Below, in pieces: positions 24,706 to 32,747 of a DNA stretch of 64,000 nucleotides. The stretch comes from Fulvimarina uroteuthidis. Lineage in GTDB: Bacteria > Pseudomonadota > Alphaproteobacteria > Rhizobiales > Rhizobiaceae. Location: positions 62,001-126,000 of the forward strand of contig NZ_JAXLPB010000002.1 of assembly GCF_034321785.1 (NCBI RefSeq), in the 5' to 3' direction. A program made the position numbers and the translations under genes. Below the pieces are notes generated by a model that saw only the letters and a program-made list of their open reading frames with translations, did no database searches and had not been told where the DNA came from. Position 1 is the stretch's first letter, and each line of letters starts with the position of its first letter.

Positions 24706-25986
24706 ATGACCGATAGAACGCTGCGGCAAATGGGCCGGGATCGCTTCCCGACGGATCCGAGGCGCGCGACCGTCCTCGGCGAGATCCATGCAAGGCCGTT
24801 CCCGCTCATCACCCTGCCTCGCGCGGTCATCACCATTGCCTTCATGACGCAGGATGGCGGCCTGAAGGATCGCGCCACCCTCGGCGAACTGTCGCGGCGC
24901 CAGGGCGTGCCGCCCCCTTCGGCCGACGCGCGCACCCATTCGCTGGTATTCGGGCGCGGACGCCTGCGCTGGGAGAGCCACACGGAATTCTCGACCTATA
25001 CCTGGGACGGGCCGACGCCCGAGCGGTTCGGCAACCAGGTGGAAGGCCATCCGTTCGGCGCCGAGTTCACGCCGCCCGGCCCGATGATCGCGGGCGTCCA
25101 CCTGGAGATCCGTCCAAAGGACGAGGACACCGAGAAGGGTCTGGCGATCTTCGACAAGACCAGCCTGTGCTATTCGGAAATGGAAGGCGGGCTTGCATTC
25201 GCCGCCACCGATTTCCGCCAGGATTCCGACGGTCTCACCCGCATGCTGATCCTGTCCAACGGCCTGACCCAGGCCCGCGCCGGCGCGCTCGCCATGCGGC
25301 TCGTGGATCTGGAGGTCTACCGCACCCTCGCGCTTCTGGGGCTTCCGCTCGCCCAGGACATCGCGCCGACGGTCCAGGGCCTCGAGGAGCATCTCGTCCA
25401 CATCACCAACGAGATGAAGGGCGGGGCCGAGGAAAGCCGGGAGCTTCTGCAGGAACTGACCCTCGCCGCGGCCGAGGTGGAGGCCGCCGCCGCGCGCGTG
25501 CTTTATCGGTTCGGCGCGAGCCGGGCCTATGACGACATCGTGCGCGAGCGTCTGTCGGCGGTCGGCGAACAGCCGGTGCCCGGATCGGAAAGCTGGAACG
25601 CGTTCCTGCAGCGCCGCATGGCGCCCGCCATGCGCACGTGCCTGTCCATCGATCGACGGCTCGCGGTCCTGTCGGAAAAGCTCAGCCGCGCGGCCGATCT
25701 CCTTCGCACGCGGATCGATGTCGAGCTCGAACACCAGAACCGCGATCTCCTGACCTCGATGGACAAGCGCGCGCGCCTTCAGCTCAGGCTTCAGCAGACG
25801 GTCGAGGGGCTCTCCGTCGCGGCCATCGCCTATTACGTCGTCGGCCTGTTCGGCTACGTCGCCAAGGCGGTCGAGGCGGAAGGCTTTCCCGTCTCTGCGA
25901 CCATCCTGACCGCGGCCTTCGTGCCGATCGCGCTGGTCGGCGTGTGGTCGGTCGTGCATCGCATCCGAACCTCGCACCGCGATTAG
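24706..25986 (+). CDS. DUF3422 family protein
   Basis: A 426-aa protein of the DUF3422 family. The conserved opening GEIHARPFPLITLPR is at about 24-38. A soluble alpha/beta N-terminal half is followed by long helices (LEEHLVHITNEMKGGAEESRELL) and two C-terminal membrane spans (AAIAYYVVGLFGYVAKAV and TAAFVPIALVGVWSVVHRI). This resembles CorA-like topology, and the family is annotated only as a putative membrane-anchored protein. The start is uncertain: in-frame ATGs lie at 24589, 24679 and 24706. It is divergent from lutA, so a shared control region is possible. Confidence 0.82.
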   Translation: MTDRTLRQMGRDRFPTDPRRATVLGEIHARPFPLITLPRAVITIAFMTQDGGLKDRATLGELSRRQGVPPPSADARTHSLVFGRGRLRWESHTEFSTYTWDGPTPERFGNQVEGHPFGAEFTPPGPMIAGVHLEIRPKDEDTEKGLAIFDKTSLCYSEMEGGLAFAATDFRQDSDGLTRMLILSNGLTQARAGALAMRLVDLEVYRTLALLGLPLAQDIAPTVQGLEEHLVHITNEMKGGAEESRELLQELTLAAAEVEAAAARVLYRFGASRAYDDIVRERLSAVGEQPVPGSESWNAFLQRRMAPAMRTCLSIDRRLAVLSEKLSRAADLLRTRIDVELEHQNRDLLTSMDKRARLQLRLQQTVEGLSVAAIAYYVVGLFGYVAKAVEAEGFPVSATILTAAFVPIALVGVWSVVHRIRTSHRD

Positions 25987-26031
25987 AGTGCGACGCGGCC
26001 AAGTCCGGCCGCTGAATGGCTCAAGACGATT

Positions 26032-26823
26032 TTATCCCGACGCCGTGCTGCGTGCCCCGGCCCCGCCGCGGTCTGATCCAAGCCCGCGGACGATCGGACG
26101 ATCGTCCGCCGACGGGACCGCGCGCCGCAGCGCCGGCTCGGCGGCGCGAACGGGCGCGGCTTCGCGGTACCGGCGATCGGACAGACCGAGCGCGACGGCA
26201 AGGGCCATGGCTTCGGCACGCGCGCGGACAAGCCCGGGCGCATCCTCGTCCATCAGATCGAAGAGCGTGCCGCCACCGAGAAACGGCGCTTCGTAGGCCG
26301 CTCTCAGACCCAGACCGACCTCGAGCCGCCGCGTGGCGGAACTGGCCACGATGGCCTCGACCGCACGCGCAACCCGGCTGGGGATCGGCGTGATTGCGTT
26401 TGCGACAAGAATCCGTCGGTGGCGGTCCGCGGCCCGTCCGCCGCATTCGTCGAGATGACGTTCGGTCGCGATCACGGCCAGCGCCGAAGCGGGCGAGAGA
26501 CGAACCGGAATGACCAGACGATCGCAAAGGGCCGCGACCCGCGCGATCGTTGCGGGGTCCCGCCCGGCATCGACGACGACGAGATGGCCACGGTTCGAAG
26601 CATCGTTCAATATGCCGGGCAGGCCGGCCGCCCGTTCTGCCCTGATCACGTCGATGTCAGGCGTGCCGAACCCCTTGCGCGCCCAGAGAGCGAGATCGGG
26701 ATCGTGTGCCGCATCGACCAGAACAACGCGGCCTTCGCTGCACGCAGCCGCGCTCGCCGCCGTCAGGGCAAGGATCGTCGTGCCAGACGATTTGAACGTT
26801 CCTATGCCGATCGAGCGGATCAC
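26032..26823 (-). CDS. ParA/MinD-like protein with degenerate P-loop
   Basis: A 263-aa protein built like a deviant-Walker ATPase: N-terminal IGIGTFKSSGTTILAL in the place of GTFKGGSGKTT, then RVVLVDAAHDPDL (Walker A' strand), HLVVVDAGRDP (Walker B-like DxG), and CDRLVIPVRLSPASALA. The P-loop lysine is absent in any alignment: the loop reads K11-S-S-G-T15-T16, one residue short and with Thr for Lys. Nucleotide binding is therefore doubtful or different. There is no parB, pilus or cellulose (bcsQ) gene nearby. It is transcribed alone, divergent from the glc operon. A long, arginine-rich C-tail follows residue 225. Confidence 0.6.
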   Translation of the reverse strand: MIRSIGIGTFKSSGTTILALTAASAAACSEGRVVLVDAAHDPDLALWARKGFGTPDIDVIRAERAAGLPGILNDASNRGHLVVVDAGRDPATIARVAALCDRLVIPVRLSPASALAVIATERHLDECGGRAADRHRRILVANAITPIPSRVARAVEAIVASSATRRLEVGLGLRAAYEAPFLGGGTLFDLMDEDAPGLVRARAEAMALAVALGLSDRRYREAAPVRAAEPALRRAVPSADDRPIVRGLGSDRGGAGARSTASG

Positions 26824-27150
26824 CCGGATCTTCCTTTCTGCCCTTCAACGGACTTGGCCAAAGCCAGTTCACCCTGGCCCCCCGTTTCGCATGACCGAGC
26901 GAAACAGGGTCGGCGAGCCGGTTTCATCAACCATCGCCCAGCGTGCACTTTCATACCTCAGGGTGAATTATGACAATTGCGTGAAGCTTGAACCGCAAGA
27001 ATGTCATTGGGTTTTCCGACATTCCCGGTCTGGGCGAAACGTCGCCTACGCTTGCCTGACGCCTGTAACGGGCGCATATCGAGGCAGGTTGGACCTATTC
27101 CGTTTGCAATGGGCGCAACGCTCTTGTTTGATCCGTTTCGACGCGGGGTA
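26824..27150. other. Intergenic region upstream of the glc operon
   Basis: This AT-richer stretch contains no gene and presumably carries the glcD promoter. No GlcC-type regulator gene or obvious operator was recognised; a hairpin follows at 27151-27189. Confidence 0.4.
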
Positions 27151-27189
27151 AGGCAAGAGGGATAGGGATCGCGTCTTGATCCCTTGCCT
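27151..27189 (+). promoter_or_regulatory. Imperfect hairpin in the glcD leader
   Basis: AGGCAAG-A-GGGAT (27151-27163) pairs with ATCCCTTGCCT (27179-27189) with one bulge, followed after 10 nt by TTTTT. It lies 29 nt before the glcD start and could be an operator or an attenuator-like leader structure. Confidence 0.35.
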
Positions 27190-27217
27190 GCCTTGATCGT
27201 TTTTCGGGAGGAAATTC

Positions 27218-28711
27218 ATGTCGATCGCAATGCCGAAGCCGTCACAAGCCGTCCTGTCGATGCGGAGCGAGATCGTGTCCGCCTTGCGGGCGATCGTGCC
27301 GGGCGAAGGCGTGGTCGATGCGACGCGCGAGATGAAGGCCTTCGAAAGCGACGGCCTGACCGCCTACCGCCAGCTGCCGCTCGTCGTGGTTCTCCCCGAG
27401 ACCGTCGCGCAGGTCTCGAAAGTTCTGAAATACTGTCATGCGAACGACATCCCGGTCGTGCCGCGCGGCGCCGGAACCTCCCTTTCGGGCGGCGCGCTGC
27501 CGCTCGAGGACGGCGTGCTTCTGGTGCTTTCCCGGTTCAACAGGGTTCTCGACGTCGATTTCGACAATCGCTGCGCCGTCGTCCAGCCGGGCGTCACCAA
27601 TCTCGGCATCACCAAGGCGGTCGAGCATCGCGGCTTCTACTACGCACCCGACCCCTCCTCGCAGATCGCCTGCTCGATCGGCGGCAATATCGCGGAAAAT
27701 TCCGGCGGCGTTCACTGCCTGAAATACGGGCTCACCACGAACAACGTCCTCGGCCTGGAATTCGTGACCATTGAGGGCGAGGTCGTGCGTATCGGCGGCA
27801 AGCATCTCGATGGCGACGGCGCCTACGACATGCTCGGACTGCTGACCGGCTCCGAAGGCCTGCTGGGCGTCGTCACCGAGGTCACCGTCCGCATTCTCCA
27901 GGCCCCGGAAACCGCCCGCGCCGTTCTCATCGGGTTTCCGACGTCCGAACAGGGCGGCGAATGCGTGGCGGCGATCATCGCCAAGGGCATCATTCCGGGC
28001 GGAATGGAAATGATGGACCGGCCCGCGATCCACGCCGCGGAGGACTTCGTTCACGCCGGCTATCCGCGGGACGTCGAAGCGCTCCTCATCGTCGAACTCG
28101 ACGGGCCGAAAGCGGAGGTCGACCATCTCCTGGCCGAAGTGGAGGCGATCGCGAACCGGAACGGCGCGACCACCACGCGCGTCTCCCAGAACGAGGACGA
28201 GCGCGCGGCCTTCTGGGCGGGCCGGAAGGCCGCGTTCCCGGCCGTCGGACGCATTTCGCCCGATTATTACTGCATGGACGGCACCATCCCGCGCAAGGAG
28301 CTGCCGCGGGTCCTGGCCGGCATGAAAGAGATGGAAAAGAAATACGGGCTTCAGGTCGCCAATGTCTTCCATGCCGGCGACGGCAACCTCCATCCATTGA
28401 TCCTGTACGATGCGAACAAGGGCGAACTCGACAAGGCCGAGGAATTCGGCAACGATATTCTGAGACTCTGCGTGAAGGTGGGCGGCGTCCTGACCGGCGA
28501 GCACGGCGTGGGCGTCGAAAAGCGCGATCTCATGCCGGACATGTTCTCCGAGACCGATCTCAAACATCAGCAGCGGGTGAAATGCGCCTTCGACGCCAAG
28601 CATCTGCTCAATCCCGGCAAGGTCTTCCCCCAGCTCCACCGCTGCGCCGAATTGGGCCGTGTCCACGTCCACAAGGGCGAGGTCGCCTTTCCCGATCTTC
28701 CGAGGTTCTGA
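27218..28711 (+). CDS. glcD: Glycolate oxidase subunit GlcD (FAD-linked)
   Basis: A 497-aa FAD-binding subunit that oxidises glycolate to glyoxylate. The PCMH FAD domain shows VVPRGAGTSLSGGALP (80-95), DPSSQIACSIGGNIAENSGG and GLLTGSEGLLGVVTE. The C-terminal FAD-oxidase domain has NVFHAGDGNLHPLI and GGVLTGEHGVGVEKR. Length is standard for GlcD. GGGAGGAAATTC precedes the ATG. The partner subunits glcE and glcF are downstream, but with a Uma2 gene and a toxin-antitoxin pair interposed. No GlcC regulator is adjacent. Confidence 0.95.
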   Translation: MSIAMPKPSQAVLSMRSEIVSALRAIVPGEGVVDATREMKAFESDGLTAYRQLPLVVVLPETVAQVSKVLKYCHANDIPVVPRGAGTSLSGGALPLEDGVLLVLSRFNRVLDVDFDNRCAVVQPGVTNLGITKAVEHRGFYYAPDPSSQIACSIGGNIAENSGGVHCLKYGLTTNNVLGLEFVTIEGEVVRIGGKHLDGDGAYDMLGLLTGSEGLLGVVTEVTVRILQAPETARAVLIGFPTSEQGGECVAAIIAKGIIPGGMEMMDRPAIHAAEDFVHAGYPRDVEALLIVELDGPKAEVDHLLAEVEAIANRNGATTTRVSQNEDERAAFWAGRKAAFPAVGRISPDYYCMDGTIPRKELPRVLAGMKEMEKKYGLQVANVFHAGDGNLHPLILYDANKGELDKAEEFGNDILRLCVKVGGVLTGEHGVGVEKRDLMPDMFSETDLKHQQRVKCAFDAKHLLNPGKVFPQLHRCAELGRVHVHKGEVAFPDLPRF

Positions 28712-28714
28712 GCG

Positions 28715-29329
28715 ATGAGCGCGGTTGAAGAACTGGAAAGGCAGGCGCTCGAGAAGTTCGACGAACGGGCGTTCGTCGATTTTCTCCAAGACATAGACGA
28801 TCGTTCCGGCTGGGGCGATGGCGGCCGCTGGGAACTTATCGGGGGGATACCGGTCGATCTGCCACCAGCCACGATCGGTCACAGCATCATCGCTCAAAAT
28901 TTGGAGCGGATGCTGGCAAACGCCCTCGGTTGCAATCGTCCAGACCTCGACGTCTTGCGCGAAGTCGGCGTTCGTCACCCCTTGGACGAATATTTCCGCC
29001 CGGTTGCGGATGTTGTCGTCTACGAGGTTGCCGAGTTGAACGGGCGTGATCAGGACCGGTTCTTCGAAACCTGCCAGCTTGTGTGCGAGGTGCTCTCGCC
29101 CTCCACGCGGCATCACGATCTCGTCTTCAAGCGCCGACGCTATATCGAGCTTCCGGGGTGTCAGCACATCCTGTTTCTGGAGCAAAATGAGATGCGCGCT
29201 CGTCATTGGTCGCGCGCGTCGGGTTGGGCCGAGACGGTTTACTCCGCCCCCTCGGACCGCATCGCCCTTCCCGAATTCAGTTTTTCCTGCCATCTGAAAG
29301 ACCTTTACGCCCGAACGGACCTCGCATGA
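28715..29329 (+). CDS. Uma2-family restriction endonuclease-like protein (DUF820)
   Basis: A 204-aa PD-(D/E)XK-type protein. Family marks are RWELIGGIPVDLPPATIGHS (39-57), VADVVVYEV with candidate catalytic Asp99, CEVLSPSTRHHDLVFKRRRYIEL with Glu125 and Lys139, and LPGCQHILFLEQ. The Uma2 family is very common in cyanobacteria and scattered elsewhere; function is unproven, although a nuclease fold is clear. The gene sits 3 nt after the glcD stop and overlaps glcE by ATGA, so it is embedded in the glycolate operon. Codon use seems slightly less G/C-biased than its neighbours. Confidence 0.85.
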   Translation: MSAVEELERQALEKFDERAFVDFLQDIDDRSGWGDGGRWELIGGIPVDLPPATIGHSIIAQNLERMLANALGCNRPDLDVLREVGVRHPLDEYFRPVADVVVYEVAELNGRDQDRFFETCQLVCEVLSPSTRHHDLVFKRRRYIELPGCQHILFLEQNEMRARHWSRASGWAETVYSAPSDRIALPEFSFSCHLKDLYARTDLA

Positions 29330-30579
29330 GCCAGCATCAAGACGGTGCGCGCACGGATATTTCCGGCGCCGACGCCCGCATCTTCCGCCCGGAGACGAAA
29401 GAGCAGTTGCGCGAGGTCGTGGCGGGCGCGGTGTCGGAAGAGACCCCGCTTCTCGTCGAAGGCACGGGTTCGAAATCCGGTCTCGGCCGTCCGGTGCAGG
29501 CCGGCGCCACGCTCTCGCTGTCCCGCCTCACCGGCGTCACCCTCTACGAACCCGACGAACTCGTCCTGTCCGCCCGGGCCGGCACCCCGATCGCGGACAT
29601 CGAGGCCCTGGTCGACAGCGAGAACCAGCGCCTTGAGTTCGAGCCGATCGATTACGGGCCGTTGCACGGCAAGCCGCGCGGGCTCGGCACGATCGGCGGC
29701 GTCGTCGCCTGCAATCTGGCGGGTCCCCGCCGGCTGAAACAGGGTGCCGCGCGCGACCACGTCCTCGGCGTCCAGGCCGTTTCGGGGCGGGCGGAGATCT
29801 TCAAGTCCGGCGGCCGGGTCGTCAAGAACGTCACCGGATACGATCTTTCCAAGGGTCTCACGGGCTCGTTCGGCACGCTCGCGGTGATGAGCGACATCAC
29901 GATCAAGGTGCTGCCCAAGACGGAAGCCGAGACGACGCTCGTCCTGCGCGGGCTGATGGACGAGGACGCCGCGACCGCGATGGCCAGGGCCATGGGCTCG
30001 CCGGCCGAAGCATCCGCCGCCGCCCATCTGCCGATGCTCGTCGCCAGACGCGTCATCGACGGCGCGCTCGGCGACGACGCCGCGACCGTGATCCGGCTCG
30101 ACGGCTTCGGACCCTCGGTCGACGCACGCGCCAACCATCTCGGCCTCGTGCTGGAACGGATGGGCCGGCTGGAGCGACTGCACGGCGAGGAATCCCGCGC
30201 GCTCTGGCGCGACATCAAGGACGCGACCCCCTTCGCGGACGGCACGGAGCGCCCGGTCTGGCGCGTTTCGGTGGCGCCGACGAAGGGCCATGCGCTCGTC
30301 ATGGGGCTTCGCCGGCACGCCGCGATCGACGCCTTCTACGATTGGCAGGGCGGTCTCGTCTGGCTGCGCATGGAGAGCGGCGAGCCCGACGCAGACCTCG
30401 TGCGCGCCGGCGTCGCGCGCATCGGCGGCGGCCACGCCACCCTCGTGCGGGCATCGGAGCAGATCCGCGCCGCAACGCAGGTCTTCCAGCCGCAAGCGGC
30501 CGCCCTGGCGGGATTGTCGAAGCGGCTGAAAGAGCAGTTCGATCCCGGCGGCGTGCTCAATCCGGGGAAGATGGGGTAG
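29326..30579 (+). CDS. glcE: Glycolate oxidase subunit GlcE
   Basis: A 417-aa FAD-binding (PCMH) accessory subunit of glycolate oxidase. It shows LLVEGTGSKSGLG (about 43-55) for the FAD pyrophosphate loop, GTIGGVVACNLAGPRR, the KSGGRVVKNVTGYDLSKGLTGSFGTL block split around residue 165, and a C-terminal FDPGGVLNPGKMG typical of the family. Length matches GlcE (350-420 aa). The ATG overlaps the stop of the Uma2 gene by 4 nt. The DUF433 antitoxin gene begins 40 nt downstream. Confidence 0.94.
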   Translation: MSQHQDGARTDISGADARIFRPETKEQLREVVAGAVSEETPLLVEGTGSKSGLGRPVQAGATLSLSRLTGVTLYEPDELVLSARAGTPIADIEALVDSENQRLEFEPIDYGPLHGKPRGLGTIGGVVACNLAGPRRLKQGAARDHVLGVQAVSGRAEIFKSGGRVVKNVTGYDLSKGLTGSFGTLAVMSDITIKVLPKTEAETTLVLRGLMDEDAATAMARAMGSPAEASAAAHLPMLVARRVIDGALGDDAATVIRLDGFGPSVDARANHLGLVLERMGRLERLHGEESRALWRDIKDATPFADGTERPVWRVSVAPTKGHALVMGLRRHAAIDAFYDWQGGLVWLRMESGEPDADLVRAGVARIGGGHATLVRASEQIRAATQVFQPQAAALAGLSKRLKEQFDPGGVLNPGKMG

Positions 30580-30619
30580 GATCGCTGGGAGCGGATGCGT
30601 GGGCAAGGGAACGACCGAC

Positions 30620-30835
30620 ATGAACTGGAACGATCTTTTCGAATCCAAACCCGACGTGATGAGCGGCGCCGTCGTGTTCAAGGAAACCCGAATTCCGATC
30701 GAAGCCCTGTTCGACAATCTCGCCAGCGGGCTTTCGCTTGACGAGGTGCTGCAGAACTTTCCGAGGATCGGGCGGGAACGGGCGGAAGCAGCGCTTCAGC
30801 TTGCGGCGCGGGAACTTCACCATTCGGCGGCATGA
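30620..30835 (+). CDS. DUF433 antitoxin-like protein
   Basis: A 71-aa protein. GAVVFKETRIPIEALFDNLASG is the DUF433 motif, and the rest is a winged-helix-like stretch (SLDEVLQNFPRIGRERAEAAL). DUF433 proteins are antitoxins paired with PIN-like DUF5615 (VapC45/Mut7-C type) toxins. The partner is the next gene, overlapping by ATGA. ATG 30620 is preceded by AAGGGAACG, better than a GTG start seven codons upstream. Confidence 0.85.
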   Translation: MNWNDLFESKPDVMSGAVVFKETRIPIEALFDNLASGLSLDEVLQNFPRIGRERAEAALQLAARELHHSAA

Positions 30836-31080
30836 GGCGGATCCTGCTCGACGAGTGCGTGCCTCGCCTGTTGGCACGGTCGCTTCAAGAGCTCGGCGTC
30901 GACTGCGAACCTTTCCCGGAGGCCTGGAAACAAGTCTCCGACAGTGCCTTACTGGAGCGAACGCAAACGGAAGGATTCGCGCTCCTTCTCACATGCGACA
31001 AAGATCTGCCATGGCAGCAAACCCTATCGAACAAGCCATTCGGCCTGATCGTCCTGCAACCAACAACTGGCCAAAACTGA
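30832..31080 (+). CDS. DUF5615 PIN-like toxin, truncated by frameshift
   Basis: An 82-aa fragment of a VapC-related PIN-like toxin: MRRILLDECVPRLLARSL, then a TCDKDLPWQQTL acidic motif and FGLIVL. PIN-fold toxins of this group are RNases held in check by DUF433 antitoxins. After GTC-CTG (31051-31056) the frame is lost: the expected TNNWPKLK continuation is present one frame over from 31059. The encoded protein ends early with PTTGQN and lacks the C-terminal part, about 45 residues. Acidic residues Asp7 and Asp56 remain, so residual activity cannot be ruled out. Confidence 0.75.
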   Translation: MRRILLDECVPRLLARSLQELGVDCEPFPEAWKQVSDSALLERTQTEGFALLLTCDKDLPWQQTLSNKPFGLIVLQPTTGQN

Positions 31081-31193
31081 AAATGCTTGCGCCATCGATC
31101 GCTGAACTCATCGGCTCCATGGACCCTGGCGCGAAGCTTCAGATGAATGTCGACGGCAGCGTTGCCGCTTTGACGGAACAATCGCGGAACTGA
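31059..31193 (+). pseudogene. Out-of-frame 3' end of the DUF5615 toxin gene
   Basis: Starting at 31059 the alternate frame reads TNNWPKLKMLAPSIAEL and continues for 44 codons to a stop at 31191-31193. It fits the missing C-terminus of DUF5615 relatives (a TxxWPxI block then a helix). A single missing base at about 31057-31058 explains the shift. Confidence 0.7.
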
Positions 31194-31316
31194 AACCAGA
31201 AAGCTCGTTCGAGACGCTTCGACCATATCGCCAGGACGCGGCCGGACATGATCCGATCGTTTTTTTTCAGACCATATGGCGACCGGGCCATCGAGGGGTG
31301 AGGAGGACCCTGACAC

Positions 31317-32660
31317 ATGCAAACCCATTTTGCCCCCCAGCAGCTCGACAATCCCGATGTCGCCCATTCCGCCGGCATCATCCGCAAATGCGTGCATTGC
31401 GGCTTCTGCACGGCGACCTGCCCCACTTATGTGACGCTCGGCAACGAGCTGGATTCGCCGCGCGGGCGCATCTACCTGATCAAGGAGATGCTGGAGAACG
31501 ACAGGCCGGCGGATGCCGAGACCGTGACCCATATCGACCGGTGTTTGTCCTGCAATTCCTGCATCACGACCTGCCCCGCCGACGTCAACTACATGCATCT
31601 GGTGGATCACGCCCGCAACCATATCGAGGCGACCTACAGGCGTCCGCCGATCGACCGGCTGACCCGGCAGATCCTAGCCCTCACCCTGCCCTATCCGCAG
31701 CGCTTCCGTGCAAGCCTCACGCTCGCAAGGCTTGCGCGTCCGCTCGCCGGCCTTCTCGACAGGATCAAGCCCCTGAAGCCGATGGCCGCCATGCTGCGGC
31801 TGGCGCCCGCCCACGTGCCCGCACCCTCGGCGATCAACGAGCCGGGCACCCGCAAGGCCGCCGGAACCGCGAGAGCCCGCGTCGCGATCCTGACGGGCTG
31901 CGCCCAATCGGTTCTCGATCCGCGCATCAACGAGGCGACGGTCAGCCTTCTCAACCGTGTCGGCGTGGACGTCGTCGTCGCCCGAGGCGAGACGTGCTGC
32001 GGCGCGCTCGTCCACCATATGGGCCGCGAACACGAAGCCCATGCCTTCGCGAAGAAGAACATCGACGCCTGGACGGGCGAAGTCGAGCGCGAGGGTCTCG
32101 ACGCGATCATCATCACCGCGTCCGGATGCGGCACCACGGTCAAGGACTATGCCCACATGCTGCGCCTCGATCCCGACTATGCCGAAAAGGCGGCCGCAAT
32201 CTCGAACATGACCCGGGACATCACGGAATTTCTGGCGACCCTCGACCTGCCGGCGCCGGTCAATGCCACGGGTCTCGACGTCGCCTATCATTCCGCATGC
32301 TCCATGCAGCACGGCCAGCGGGTCCAGAAGCAGCCGCGCAAGCTGCTCGCCGATGCCGGCTTCATCGTTCACGAGGTGCCGGAAGGCCATCTCTGCTGCG
32401 GATCGGCGGGCACCTACAACATCACCCAGCCGGAGATTGCCGGCAAGCTGAAGGATCGCAAGGTCCGGAACATCGAAAGCGTGAAGCCGCAGGCGATCGC
32501 GACGGGCAATATCGGCTGCATCACGCAGATCGCGTCGGGCACCGCGATTCCCATCCTGCACACGATCGAACTGCTCGATTGGGCCCATGGCGGGGAGAAG
32601 CCGGCCCTGCTCTCGGGCCTCGAACCACGCCGCGAGTCACGGCCAATTGCGGCGGAATAG
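31317..32660 (+). CDS. glcF: Glycolate oxidase iron-sulfur subunit GlcF
   Basis: A 447-aa subunit that carries electrons from the GlcD/GlcE flavins. Two 4Fe-4S motifs are clear: C25xxCxxCxxxC35 (CVHCGFCTATCP) and C76xxCxxCxxxC86 (CLSCNSCITTCP). Two CCG domains follow, with ETCCGALVHH and GHLCCGSAGTYN, plus SGCGTTVKDYAHML. Length matches GlcF. It is 123 nt beyond the broken toxin gene, so it may need its own ribosome entry: GGTGAGGAGG lies about 20 nt before the ATG. Confidence 0.95.
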   Translation: MQTHFAPQQLDNPDVAHSAGIIRKCVHCGFCTATCPTYVTLGNELDSPRGRIYLIKEMLENDRPADAETVTHIDRCLSCNSCITTCPADVNYMHLVDHARNHIEATYRRPPIDRLTRQILALTLPYPQRFRASLTLARLARPLAGLLDRIKPLKPMAAMLRLAPAHVPAPSAINEPGTRKAAGTARARVAILTGCAQSVLDPRINEATVSLLNRVGVDVVVARGETCCGALVHHMGREHEAHAFAKKNIDAWTGEVEREGLDAIIITASGCGTTVKDYAHMLRLDPDYAEKAAAISNMTRDITEFLATLDLPAPVNATGLDVAYHSACSMQHGQRVQKQPRKLLADAGFIVHEVPEGHLCCGSAGTYNITQPEIAGKLKDRKVRNIESVKPQAIATGNIGCITQIASGTAIPILHTIELLDWAHGGEKPALLSGLEPRRESRPIAAE

Positions 32661-32747
32661 GGACGCGATCCGGGCCGATTTGTGTTGACGGTCCGGATGG
32701 GGGCTCTAGCTGAGGTCGGGTAGCCGTAACGACCGGAGCTCCGTTTC

